Made by a program: the position numbers and the translations under genes. Positions 1 through 6,640 of a stretch of DNA of 64,000 nt are shown here, in pieces. Numbering within the stretch: the first letter of the stretch is position 1; every line of letters starts with the position of its first letter. The notes below the pieces were generated by a model. That model saw only the letters and a list, made by a program, of their open reading frames with translations, made no database searches and was not told where the DNA came from. Origin of the DNA: Synechococcus sp. NOUM97013 (GTDB taxonomy: Bacteria; Cyanobacteriota; Cyanobacteriia; PCC-6307; Cyanobiaceae); NCBI RefSeq assembly GCF_014279815.1, contig NZ_CP047941.1, forward strand, positions 2,046,001 through 2,110,000. The letters are read 5' to 3'.

Positions 1-1
1 C

Positions 2-79
2 GACGCCCTCTTCGGCCAAGGGGCATGGCCTGATTCAGAGATGATGAACCCAGGAACTGAAATTCCTGGACTGGGCTAG
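2..79 (+). CDS. C-terminal end of a CDS entering from the left edge (partial)
   Basis: Frame 2 is open from the window edge to a TAG at 77-79 and encodes about 25 residues ending in EIPGLG. The composition (polar, Pro/Gly rich, like a disordered tail) looks coding. The next small gene follows after 24 bases in the same direction, as expected for two co-transcribed genes. The tail is too short to assign a family. Confidence 0.4.
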   Translation, partial: DALFGQGAWPDSEMMNPGTEIPGLG

Positions 80-103
80 GAAAACAGCGAGAACACACCA
101 AGC

Positions 104-238
104 ATGGACCCGGAAGTCAGAGCCTTGATCATCAGCCAGCTGCTGGTGATCACCCTTCCCGTCGCCACCTTGATGGCGCTATGGATCTGGCTCTTGAGAA
201 CCGGCCCGAAGAGACGGCAACAACCACCCAATTCATGA
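104..238 (+). CDS. 44-residue single-pass membrane microprotein
   Basis: The ATG at 104 opens a 44-codon frame ending in TGA at 236-238. Residues 5-31 form one hydrophobic helix rich in Leu, Ile, Val and Trp (core VITLPVATLMALWIWLL). It is followed by a basic, Pro-rich tail (GPKRRQQPP), which by the positive-inside rule predicts a cytoplasmic C terminus. It lies directly downstream of the partial upstream gene. Many cyanobacterial photosystem and NDH subunits have this size and topology, but I do not recognise this one. A short hairpin (GTCCAGA, 5-base loop, TCTGGAC, 239-257) starts right after the stop codon. Confidence 0.5.
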   Translation: MDPEVRALIISQLLVITLPVATLMALWIWLLRTGPKRRQQPPNS

Positions 239-260
239 GTCCAGATCACGTCTGGACATC

Positions 261-297
261 AAAAAACCACAGCACTCCAAATATCGAAGCGCTGTGG
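261..297 (-). terminator. Rho-independent terminator of the DUF4278 gene
   Basis: Read on the minus strand, CCACAGCGCT pairs with AGTGCTGTGG (10 bp with one G-T wobble). The stem is followed at once by six T (261-266 on the plus strand are A). It lies 25 bases after the stop of the DUF4278 gene at 322-510. Confidence 0.75.
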
Positions 298-321
298 TGA
301 TCATTCCGATCTGCGACTTAG

Positions 322-510
322 TCAAGCAGCCAGAGACTCATTCGCAGCGGCCGGAAACGGAAGCACAGACTGCACACCGGATTGCTGACAGAGGCCCTCA
401 GAGAGACGCGTCTTATATTCGACGCCCCGGTAAACGAGAAGGTGCTGCTTGGACTCCTGGACACGGGGAGCACGGGGATACTTGACAGCTCGATATTGCA
501 TCAACTGCAT
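322..510 (-). CDS. DUF4278 domain protein
   Basis: A 62-residue protein with two copies of the short signature of DUF4278, a small cyanobacterial family of unknown function. The copies are MQYRAVKYP near the N terminus and the closer match VYRGVEYKT near residue 30. I chose the ATG at 510 because the first motif normally sits at the very N terminus. The frame stays open upstream to a TTG at 579. The C-terminal half is Ala/Ser rich. A good terminator follows (261-297). A second, smaller DUF4278-like peptide is at 7345-7455. Confidence 0.65.
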   Translation of the reverse strand: MQLMQYRAVKYPRAPRVQESKQHLLVYRGVEYKTRLSEGLCQQSGVQSVLPFPAAANESLAA

Positions 511-571
511 TTCATCAAAAACGGTTGATGCGTTTGTACTCGCCCAGAGACGCCCTAAGACGTTCAGGGCG

Positions 572-787
572 CTACACAATGATGGTTACCACTGATACAA
601 GAGACCACCAATCAGCAGCTCTGATCAACGCATTCTGTCGATGCAAGAACCGCATCAACCACCCCGCTTGCATGCCCACAAAAGCGAGGTAGCGAAGGAG
701 GCAGCCAGTCAGAAAATCAGGAATCAGCAAGAACCACCGATTGGTGACGCTGATCGCAGCGACGCAGCGGTTGAAGCGATTAATCAG
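572..787 (-). CDS. Possible Trp-rich membrane protein without a normal start
   Basis: After the secreted-protein gene at 784-1161 (minus), another frame is open for 71 codons to a TAG at 572-574. It encodes two hydrophobic stretches (WFLLIPDFLTGCLLRYLAF and WWSLVSVVTIIV) separated by a basic loop. No ATG precedes the first hydrophobic segment. The only coupled start is a CTG at 785-787 that overlaps the preceding TGA, or an ATT at 782-784. In-frame ATGs at 671-673 and 653-655 would leave 33 or 27 residues. It could be a coupled gene with a rare start, or the remnant of a larger membrane protein. Confidence 0.3.
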   Translation of the reverse strand: MINRFNRCVAAISVTNRWFLLIPDFLTGCLLRYLAFVGMQAGWLMRFLHRQNALIRAADWWSLVSVVTIIV

Positions 788-1161
788 CGACGGCGACCCA
801 AGACCTTCCGCCTCACCACACCATTCTCCTTCTGATAGAGAACAAGGCGATCCTCTTCTAAAGTGACGTAATTGACAAAACCATCAGCACGATATTGGCG
901 ATTGAAAGGAACAACCCATGAGGTCCCCATTGCCATCACATAGATCAACTCCTTCATATCAGAACTGATGCAATACCTCACTTTCTCATCAGCAAACACA
1001 CCCACATCACTAATGAACTCAGCCTTGGTGTAATCACAAGCCTGGGCGCGTTGAAACTCATCTTTGATATTTCCGGTCGCCTTCACACTTGACGCATGAA
1101 GCGCATTCGACTGGAACGTCAGAACAGCGGCGAACACTGGGATGAATCGAGCAAGTCGCAT
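784..1161 (-). CDS. Small secreted protein of unknown function
   Basis: A 125-residue protein. Starting at the ATG at 1161 gives a clean signal peptide (MRLARFIPVFAAVLTF followed by polar residues, cleavage near ALHA). The mature part is about 100 residues with two cysteines (AQACDYTK and VRYCISSD) that could form a disulfide. The C terminus is strongly basic (VVRRKVLGRRR). It is predicted periplasmic or exported. The frame extends 8 codons upstream but would start with a Cys/Arg-rich stretch that breaks the signal peptide. I do not recognise a family. Confidence 0.65.
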   Translation of the reverse strand: MRLARFIPVFAAVLTFQSNALHASSVKATGNIKDEFQRAQACDYTKAEFISDVGVFADEKVRYCISSDMKELIYVMAMGTSWVVPFNRQYRADGFVNYVTLEEDRLVLYQKENGVVRRKVLGRRR

Positions 1162-1407
1162 ACGTCTCCGGCACTTCATACACACAATCCTTCATAGCAA
1201 ATCTTGGCAAGCCTGTCGCGAGCCAACAAAGAAAGCCAGGCCTGAATGCTGCCCAGAGAATTTTAATAGGCACAAATTATCGCGACCAAAGCACCGAAGG
1301 GTAGACAGACAAAACAACAACCGAATGAAGCAATGCCAATATCAGCCTGAGAACGATTCATTGCTCTAGGCAACAACAATGCACATGCATTATCGCAACA
1401 GCCAGCC

Positions 1408-1545
1408 GTGACAGAGGAAACCCTCGAGTGGATGCGTTCCAATGCCCAGGGTGATCGCTCTCGTCAATGTTGGGCAGGGAAACACCGCAAGGAGGCTGCC
1501 TTGGCAGCGGAAAGAGACTCGAACTCGATGATCACCGCGAGATGA
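1408..1545 (+). CDS. Possible 45-residue peptide (GTG start)
   Basis: A GTG at 1408 opens 45 codons to TGA at 1543-1545. The product starts TEETLEWMRSNAQG and is charged and helical (KHRKEAALAAERD). It overlaps the end of the opposite-strand gene at 1532-1672 by 14 bases. I see no strong ribosome binding site. Amino-acid composition is the only support, so it may be chance. Confidence 0.25.
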   Translation: MTEETLEWMRSNAQGDRSRQCWAGKHRKEAALAAERDSNSMITAR

Positions 1546-1672
1546 CCTGGGCCTCCCCCCTCACATCAGCGTCCAGATCCCTGCAGAGAAAGCGGGCTTC
1601 ACACATGGCCCAATAGGGCTCCGCAATGGCCAAACAGGCCCCCATGCGCAGAGACAGGGGCTTCCAGACCAT
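1532..1672 (-). CDS. 46-residue hypothetical protein
   Basis: The ATG at 1672 is preceded by CTCAGGTC, a plausible Shine-Dalgarno. The frame runs 46 codons to TGA at 1532-1534. The product begins MVWKPLSLRMGACLAIAEPY and contains three Cys and two Trp. Its acidic-basic C-terminal half (EARFLCRDLDADVRGEAQ) looks like a folded small protein rather than noise. It is divergent from the small basic gene at 1718. No family recognised. Confidence 0.45.
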   Translation of the reverse strand: MVWKPLSLRMGACLAIAEPYWAMCEARFLCRDLDADVRGEAQVISR

Positions 1673-1717
1673 GACCTGAGGTGCTTAACTTCCTCTTAAG
1701 GAAAGGCCGGCAAGCCA

Positions 1718-1858
1718 TTGAATCCCGCCAAGCAACACCGCAAACTCAAGAAGCTGCAGCTGAAGGCACAGGACTGCCTGTCTCGGGAGGAAGCACAGAG
1801 GATCATCAAGAAAGCAGAGAAAGCGCACCGCAAACTTGCTGAAGGGGACAACAGCTGA
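1718..1858 (+). CDS. 46-residue highly basic helical protein (TTG start)
   Basis: An excellent Shine-Dalgarno (AAGGAAAGG, 1698-1706) lies 11 bases before a TTG at 1718. The frame ends with TGA at 1856-1858. The product is rich in Lys, Arg, Gln and Ala (NPAKQHRKLKKLQLKAQ, then SREEAQRIIKKAEKAHRKL) and predicts two amphipathic helices with a single Cys at the turn. Nucleic-acid binding would fit the charge but is only a guess. Confidence 0.5.
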   Translation: MNPAKQHRKLKKLQLKAQDCLSREEAQRIIKKAEKAHRKLAEGDNS

Positions 1859-1950
1859 TCCCGCTGCACCCATGCAGCTGTTGGCGCATCCCACTGTGAC
1901 CAAAAACGAACAGCATCTCAAGCAAGCTTTCTTCCTGATACGAATCGCCA

Positions 1951-2262
1951 ATGCTAAGGACCATTGCCAGCTCAGCGATCCTGTCTTTGCTCAGTTTGCT
2001 CAGCCCAGCTCAAGCAGAAATCGTCAAAGCCGAGTGCAAGCTCGAAAAATACGGAGACAACGCACTGGTAGAAATCTTTCCGTGTGACTTTCGCCAAAAC
2101 CTGGGAAACGTTCAGGTTTGGAGCAAAAATTGGAATTTTAAGTTTCTCGCCGCTGAGCAAGGAAAAAGCTACGTACGGATCAATACCAATCCACTTTCAT
2201 TCCACCGCGTTGGACGCTACAGCCTTTTCATAGATCAAACAGGAATGCCAACAACAAAGTGA
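1951..2262 (+). CDS. Small secreted protein of unknown function
   Basis: 103 residues. Residues 1-22 form a signal peptide (MLRTIASSAILSLLSLLSPAQA with an AQA cleavage site). The mature part of about 80 residues is beta-rich and carries two cysteines (AECKLEK, FPCDFRQ) that probably pair. The C terminus (YSLFIDQTGMPTTK) resembles the closing strand of a small barrel or Ig-like fold. It is the same size class as the exported proteins at 784-1161 and 3368-3733. No family recognised. Confidence 0.6.
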   Translation: MLRTIASSAILSLLSLLSPAQAEIVKAECKLEKYGDNALVEIFPCDFRQNLGNVQVWSKNWNFKFLAAEQGKSYVRINTNPLSFHRVGRYSLFIDQTGMPTTK

Positions 2263-2282
2263 GCCAGGTGTTCTTTCGAAAT

Positions 2283-2363
2283 TCAGATCAGAACGACAAG
2301 AGCGGCGAGAAACGCATTCGCAAAAACAATCGACATCAAGACTTGGATAGCCGCAAAAGGCAC
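2283..2363 (-). CDS. Possible 26-residue membrane peptide
   Basis: A GTG at 2363, with GAGGGAT about 8 bases upstream, opens 26 codons to TGA at 2283-2285. After MPFAAIQ the product is one continuous hydrophobic helix (VLMSIVFANAFLAALVVLI). It is the last of four short minus-strand frames between 3135 and 2283. Size and the non-ATG start make it uncertain. Confidence 0.3.
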   Translation of the reverse strand: MPFAAIQVLMSIVFANAFLAALVVLI

Positions 2364-2407
2364 TTGCCATCCCTCAACTGAGGGACAGCATCACCCATGT
2401 CCCTCCC

Positions 2408-2563
2408 TCATCTGGGTGCGTGACGTCTATCCCGCTTTAACTTCACCCAAATCGCTTTCTCAAGCGCCGTCAGCCTCGGAGAATCTTCATCGAGCAATGC
2501 ACTGGCCCGCGCCTTGGCATCAACGATGTACCGGGTCGTGCGATCTAGTTCATCAAAGGCCAT
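2408..2563 (-). CDS. 51-residue conserved-looking helical protein
   Basis: The ATG at 2563 opens 51 codons to TGA at 2408-2410. The product starts MAFDELDRTTRYIVDAKARA and continues with alternating acidic and basic residues (LLDEDSPRLTALEKAIWVKL), then a basic tail. It is fully helical and soluble. The periodicity of charged and hydrophobic residues is typical of real coding sequence. A longer plus-strand frame over the same region (2416-2694) has no such structure. Confidence 0.5.
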   Translation of the reverse strand: MAFDELDRTTRYIVDAKARASALLDEDSPRLTALEKAIWVKLKRDRRHAPR

Positions 2564-2644
2564 ATTTGCCAGCCAGACAACACATCAGTCGTAACCGAAG
2601 CGAAATCAAGCAAAATGTGTCATCAATCACCATATCGATGAACT

Positions 2645-2776
2645 TCAGACTGAGTTTCGGTGAAACCTTCGGGTGGCTGTGCGCGCAGCTCTAGATCCAC
2701 AATCGAGTTTCATGGCATCCACCAATGCCTGAACGTTTCTGCTCAGGAACTGGTAGGAGCCATGGTCTTCACGCAT
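2645..2776 (-). CDS. Possible 43-residue protein, perhaps a frameshift remnant
   Basis: The ATG at 2776 gives REDHGSYQFLSRNVQALVDA, which looks like genuine protein. After about residue 28 it turns into an Arg/Thr-rich, noise-like tail ending at TGA 2645-2647. A neighbouring frame over that tail reads DLELRAQPPEGFTETQSEV, which looks more like protein. One indel joining the two would give a gene of about 50 codons, so this may be a recently frameshifted gene. Confidence 0.3.
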   Translation of the reverse strand: MREDHGSYQFLSRNVQALVDAMKLDCGSRAARTATRRFHRNSV

Positions 2777-2793
2777 GCGTGATTCTCGGATAC

Positions 2794-3135
2794 TCAGAAC
2801 TTCCTTGGATAGGGAGGATTCCCTGCCATTTCAACGTTGATCTCCCTGCAGATGTTCATCCATGCACCCAATCCAAAATTCACGCCATTGGGGCCATCGA
2901 TGAACTCTTGGAACTGCTCCGCAGTGATGCCCTCGCGAACTTCCCAGATGCAGAAGGCAGGACCCTCAGGTCCAACAGGGCAGAACGCGTGGTTGTAAAA
3001 ACCCGCTTCGAGATTTTGAGCGACTGCCTCGTCCCAACCACCACCGGGAGCCATCGCTGCTTGCGCGGTCTCCCACCACTGCTGCGCTTTGCCAGCACGG
3101 AACTCATGATGCACGTGGAAAAACTTGGATGCCAT
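2794..3135 (-). CDS. Conserved hypothetical protein with His/Trp-rich N terminus
   Basis: 113 residues from the ATG at 3135. The frame is open to 3213, but the upstream 26 residues look non-coding. The start MASKFFHVHHEFRAGKAQQ is followed by WWETAQAAMAPGGGWDEA. Later come FYNHAFCPVGPEGPAFCIWE and GITAEQFQEFIDGP. The short beta-alpha pattern with one compact domain is reminiscent of dimeric alpha/beta-barrel proteins, but I cannot name the family. The HVHH cluster could bind metal. No signal peptide, so probably cytoplasmic. Confidence 0.6.
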   Translation of the reverse strand: MASKFFHVHHEFRAGKAQQWWETAQAAMAPGGGWDEAVAQNLEAGFYNHAFCPVGPEGPAFCIWEVREGITAEQFQEFIDGPNGVNFGLGAWMNICREINVEMAGNPPYPRKF

Positions 3136-3367
3136 GAAGCGATCGTGGTTCGGACCATCTTGAATGAGGTGCTCAGCCCGCGCTGTTGCTTGCAGCACTC
3201 CGCAGTAAAGCAATGCCGAGGCGACTCCTGATATGGAGGCAGTGCCGTGCTATCCGCCGCTAGAGCAACCCTGCCGAGGGAACAAAGGCGTCAGCCAAGA
3301 CACAAATTAGCTAGAGAAATTCCAGTTGATTGAGCGATACGATGACCACAAGGCCAAAATCAGTCGG

Positions 3368-3733
3368 ATGAAAATCCCCAACACAATCGCAGCCGCTACA
3401 CTTCTCGGAATCTTTTTCCTACCAACAAGACCTGCTGAAGCCAACACATCTGTGATGACAGCAGGCTGGCTTCAAGGTATCAGCGATAAACGCTGTATCG
3501 AAAGAGCAACGAAAGTCGCAAAGATTGCGGGCTTTACGGAATCCAATGAGGTCGTCAGGGGCAAAGGAATGCAAGACTTTTATGGATACACAAAGAAAGG
3601 ACCTTATGCATTAGCGGTCAGCTGCAATTCAGACTATGGCGCCAGCTCATTGGCTGTTAGCGGAATTTCATCCGACGGCGTCTATGAAATGTATAACAAA
3701 GTTTTAAAAGCCTATCAACAAATCGACGAGTAG
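3368..3733 (+). CDS. Small secreted protein of unknown function
   Basis: 121 residues from the ATG at 3368, chosen because it starts a good signal peptide (MKIPNTIAAATLLGIFF, cleavage near PAEA). An upstream ATG at 3326 would put 14 charged residues in front of it. The mature domain has two cysteines (DKRCIERATKV, AVSCNSDYG) and a helix-strand pattern. It ends in a helix (YEMYNKVLKAYQQ). It resembles other small exported picocyanobacterial proteins. A 9-bp inverted repeat follows 22 bases after the stop. Confidence 0.6.
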   Translation: MKIPNTIAAATLLGIFFLPTRPAEANTSVMTAGWLQGISDKRCIERATKVAKIAGFTESNEVVRGKGMQDFYGYTKKGPYALAVSCNSDYGASSLAVSGISSDGVYEMYNKVLKAYQQIDE

Positions 3734-3750
3734 ATGAATCCGAAAATCAC

Positions 3751-3779
3751 AAAAATACCAATCTCCAAACAGATTGGTA
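3751..3779 (-). terminator. Strong hairpin between convergent genes
   Basis: TACCAATCT at 3756-3764 pairs perfectly with AGATTGGTA at 3771-3779 (9 bp, 6-base loop). On the minus strand it is followed by five T (3751-3755). It would end minus-strand transcripts, and it also lies just after the plus-strand gene ending at 3733. Confidence 0.55.
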
Positions 3780-3837
3780 CTGAAAGCGCCTCATAGAGAC
3801 GAACAAACTCATGCCAGAACATCGCATTCGCAGGCAA

Positions 3838-3866
3838 TAAAAAAGACCCACCAACGCTGACGGTGT
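3838..3866 (-). terminator. Terminator downstream of the Nif11-type precursor
   Basis: On the minus strand a short GC stem (CACC at 3862-3865 with GGTG at 3849-3852, loop GTCAGCGTT) is followed by GG, TC and a run of six T ending near 3838. It lies about 90 bases past the end of the precursor-peptide frame and probably terminates its transcript. Confidence 0.5.
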
Positions 3867-3954
3867 CAATATTTTACCGGGAGATAGACAATGATCATCG
3901 AGGCACTCCCTATGACTCCAGAGGCTTAAGTTCGCCAAAAAGCCTGCTCAACTC

Positions 3955-4239
3955 TCATCCCCTGCAAAAAATTCCATATCCACGAGTTGCCCCACAAGCT
4001 CCATTGTATCTGGGATTCGTACCTCCTCCACCATCCACGCCTTCTAGCTCCTCTTCACTGAGTTCAACGATCTTTTCAACGGTGAATTCATGACCATGTT
4101 CTTTAGCGATCGACACCACATCATCTGATGACTTCGCGGCTTTTAGTCGGCCTTGAAGACTGGCATCACACTTAACCTTTTAGAGAAAGGCCTTCAGCTG
4201 CTCTTTCGACATCGTTGGCGTGGTCGCTTCAGCAGTCAT
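3955..4239 (-). pseudogene. Nif11/prochlorosin-type RiPP precursor peptide with one in-frame stop
   Basis: The frame from the ATG at 4239 runs 94 codons to TGA at 3955-3957, with a single TAA (4180-4182) at codon 20. The N terminus reads MSKEQLKAFL, then the stop, then KVKCDASLQGRLKAA. This is the start of a Nif11-type leader, where family members have Glu or Ala at the stop position. The leader continues DDVVSIAKEHGHEF and ends EELEGVDGG, the double-Gly site cut by peptidase-ABC transporters. The core holds TNPRYNGAC and TRGYGIFC, two Thr-to-Cys spans suited to two methyllanthionine rings, as in prochlorosins. No LanM synthetase lies in this window, but in prochlorosin producers precursors are scattered. 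As it stands, only a 19-residue peptide can be made without readthrough. Confidence is high for family, moderate for pseudogene. Confidence 0.75.
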
Positions 4240-4340
4240 AGCAACGGTCGGCAGCGTTTCTCAGCCCCAATGCGTAACACTCAGCCAAACCGAGAAGTCC
4301 CCAATGTTCATCGGGGGCCTCTGGGTTAATCCCAGTCTTC

Positions 4341-5915
4341 CTAAAAACTAAAGCTGGTCTTGATCAAGCCTCCGAGTTGCTGAAAGCTACGCCCTTGTGG
4401 CGTGTTATTTCCCAATGGCCTGCTCAGATAGAAGAGTGCAGGTGTGACGTTAATATTGTCTGTGAGCTGGACTTTATACCACCACTCCCAGGCATAATTG
4501 CCGTCATCGGGCGTGTTGCCACTGTTGAGGCTGGTTGCGAAAGGAGCCTGGCCAACGGCCATTCCCAAGGCGTTCCCCTGGAAGAAAGCATCACTCCATT
4601 CAAGTCCAACGCTCCACGATTGGCTGATACTCACCAGCCCCTCATCGTTCACAGCATTGCTATAAGCAGTGGAATTAATTCCCCAGCCGGTGCTGATCGA
4701 CGGGATCCAGCTCCTTTCAGCGGGTTGCCAGTAAGCACTCAGCCCAAATGCAGAAGTATTGCCCGGATTGCTGAAGCTCTCGAGGGCAAAGTTCGTGGCA
4801 TACACCAACAGATCGTTGGCGTTCTGGATGCTGGAGTAAGTCGCAGCCAGGCCCCACTGCTCAGCCGCATATCCGATCTGAACGGTGCCAGTGCCAGCTG
4901 CTCCATCAGTGGCGATCCCACCGTCTTGTGGGTTTGAGTTCGCCCCATTGGCAGCCACGTAATTGGCACTGATTGCCCATCCGTTCTTCTGCCACCACAG
5001 GCCAGCACCAGCGCCCAGATTTTTGTTGTATGCGCCAGGTGCTCCAGCAAGGGTGAGCACATCCAAAACTGTGCTGGCGGGGTAGAGACTGGGCCAGATG
5101 GCGAGCATGTCTTCCTGCCCGACACGGCCGCCGACGGTGAAGGTGACGTCACCGAATGGGGCTTGATAAAAGAGGCGATCAATCCCCACAACATTCGGTC
5201 CACCTTCCTCTTGAAAGGCCACTTCCAGCGATGACAAACTGCTGGGACCGGCTCCACCAAAACTGTTGGAGTCACCGTCAAAGTTGCCGCTCCGCAAGGT
5301 GGCGCGCAGCAAGTCTTTCCCGGTGAAGCTGGTGTCCAGGTTCAGCTGCAGGTCGTAATTGAACGTAGTTGCACCGAAGATCTGCTTGTTGTCATCCACC
5401 AGCAAATCGGCGCTTCCACTGAAGGTGTTGGCACCAACAACAAAGTTGACGGCTCCATTCAGCTTGGTGGTGGTGGAGAACTGGGTTGCTTCCAGTTCGC
5501 CAACGCGGGCTTCCAGACCGTCCACGCGGCCCTTGAGGATGGCGAGCTCCTTTTCGAACTCCTTCATCAGGCGCTTCAGCTCATCGGTCACTTCGGTGAC
5601 GCGGTCGAGACAAGCGTTCAGCAGTGCGGCCGCTTCAAAGCGGGTCATCGCACGGTTGCCGCGGTAGGTGCCGTTGGGATAGCCAGCGACGCAGCCGTAG
5701 CGCTCGATCAGGTTGCTCAGAGCCTGATAAGCCCAGTCCGTCGGATAGACATCAGAGAACTGAGTGATGCTGGTGACCTGCTCGAGGCTGCTCCCTGAAG
5801 AGCTCGAGGCGTAGTCGGCAACACCGGCAACGTTGACTTCAGTCGCACCGGCGGCCACAGGAGCCAGAAGACCCAGGGCAGCGGGAGCAACCAGCAGTTG
5901 CTTGAAAAGTTTCAT
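4341..5915 (-). CDS. somA: SomA-type outer membrane porin (SLH domain + OprB barrel)
   Basis: 524 residues. Signal peptide 1-24 (MKLFKQLLVAPAALGLL, cleavage near AGA). Residues about 50-110 are an SLH domain (FSDVYPTDWAYQALSNLIER, then MTRFEAAALLNACLDRV) that binds peptidoglycan-linked polymer in cyanobacteria. A coiled coil follows at about 110-145 (ELKRLMKEFEKELAILKGRV). From about 150 there is a beta barrel of the carbohydrate-selective porin (OprB) family, ending in Phe as usual for barrel proteins. The product is expected to be the main outer-membrane channel for small solutes and ions. The start is fixed by the signal peptide. No Shine-Dalgarno precedes it, and the upstream hairpin ends only 10 bases from the ATG. 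Confidence 0.9.
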   Translation of the reverse strand: MKLFKQLLVAPAALGLLAPVAAGATEVNVAGVADYASSSSGSSLEQVTSITQFSDVYPTDWAYQALSNLIERYGCVAGYPNGTYRGNRAMTRFEAAALLNACLDRVTEVTDELKRLMKEFEKELAILKGRVDGLEARVGELEATQFSTTTKLNGAVNFVVGANTFSGSADLLVDDNKQIFGATTFNYDLQLNLDTSFTGKDLLRATLRSGNFDGDSNSFGGAGPSSLSSLEVAFQEEGGPNVVGIDRLFYQAPFGDVTFTVGGRVGQEDMLAIWPSLYPASTVLDVLTLAGAPGAYNKNLGAGAGLWWQKNGWAISANYVAANGANSNPQDGGIATDGAAGTGTVQIGYAAEQWGLAATYSSIQNANDLLVYATNFALESFSNPGNTSAFGLSAYWQPAERSWIPSISTGWGINSTAYSNAVNDEGLVSISQSWSVGLEWSDAFFQGNALGMAVGQAPFATSLNSGNTPDDGNYAWEWWYKVQLTDNINVTPALFYLSRPLGNNTPQGRSFQQLGGLIKTSFSF

Positions 5916-5925
5916 TTGTAGGTAT

Positions 5926-5955
5926 AAAAAAAAGCCCCAGAGGTGATCTCTGAGG
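5926..5955 (-). terminator. Terminator of the HupE gene, directly in front of somA
   Basis: On the minus strand CAGAG (5952-5948) pairs with CTCTG (5942-5938). Two more G-C pairs form outside one mismatch, and eight T follow (5926-5933). The hairpin ends 10 bases before the somA ATG at 5915. It ends the HupE transcript and leaves almost no room for a separate somA leader. Confidence 0.75.
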
Positions 5956-5984
5956 TCAAAAGCTGTGAAACGACCTGCTCGTGA

Positions 5985-6620
5985 TCAGTCGATCAGGGCC
6001 ACCCAGGCAAAGGCCATGCCGATGCCCATCCAGATGCCGGCACCAAGGCGTTGCCCCTGGGCACCAATGCGCTCCAGCAAGGACTGGGACCAGCTAGTCA
6101 CCACCAGCAGCAATGCGCCTTGGCCAATCAGCAGACCCAGGAAATAGGTCGCCAGAGGGGTGGGTTCGGCACCCACAATCGTGCTGCCCAAGAGAAAACC
6201 GTGCAGGGCCACCAACGGCAGCAGCCAACTGGCGGAGGCCACGGTGAGAGCCATCAAACCCTCAACAACCAGGCTGAGCGACACCAGAGCTTCCGCCCAG
6301 GGAGCCACGGCATCCGGCAGGGGAATGAACTGCGACACAACACTCCCGCCCAGGCCAGCGGCCAGCAGAGGAATCACCCAGGCTCGGGGACGTTGCAAGC
6401 CGATGAAAGCGATGGCCAGCAGAAACAGCAGATGATCGGGACCCAGCAGGGGGTGGCCAATGCCACTCAACAAACCCTGCAGAGCCGAAAGGTCTGTGCT
6501 GTCTCCCATGCCGAACGGGTGATGGGCATGGACCGGGTTGAACAGGGAAAGGGTGAGCAATCCCGCAATGGAGATCACACCAGCCCTCAGCATCGGGCTG
6601 GCTTTGGTCAAAGCGTTCAT
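5985..6620 (-). CDS. hupE: HupE/UreJ family metal permease, probably cobalt
   Basis: 211 residues from the ATG at 6620. The frame is open to 6665, but that part belongs to the riboswitch. An N-terminal signal-like segment ends near HAHHPFGMG. Six or so membrane helices follow, with the family motif HPLLGPDHLLFLLAIAF (His and Asp-His as metal ligands). HupE/UreJ proteins import nickel or cobalt. Comparative studies predict that members behind B12 riboswitches supply cobalt for cobalamin synthesis. The cobalamin riboswitch just upstream supports cobalt here. It is a single-gene unit ending in its own terminator at 5926-5955. Confidence 0.85.
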   Translation of the reverse strand: MNALTKASPMLRAGVISIAGLLTLSLFNPVHAHHPFGMGDSTDLSALQGLLSGIGHPLLGPDHLLFLLAIAFIGLQRPRAWVIPLLAAGLGGSVVSQFIPLPDAVAPWAEALVSLSLVVEGLMALTVASASWLLPLVALHGFLLGSTIVGAEPTPLATYFLGLLIGQGALLLVVTSWSQSLLERIGAQGQRLGAGIWMGIGMAFAWVALID

Positions 6621-6640
6621 ACGATCCGCGTCGTTTGGAA

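Noticed and set aside
2416-2694. 92-codon plus-strand frame
   Set aside because: Composition is noise-like; the opposite strand encodes better-looking small proteins at 2408-2563 and 2645-2776.
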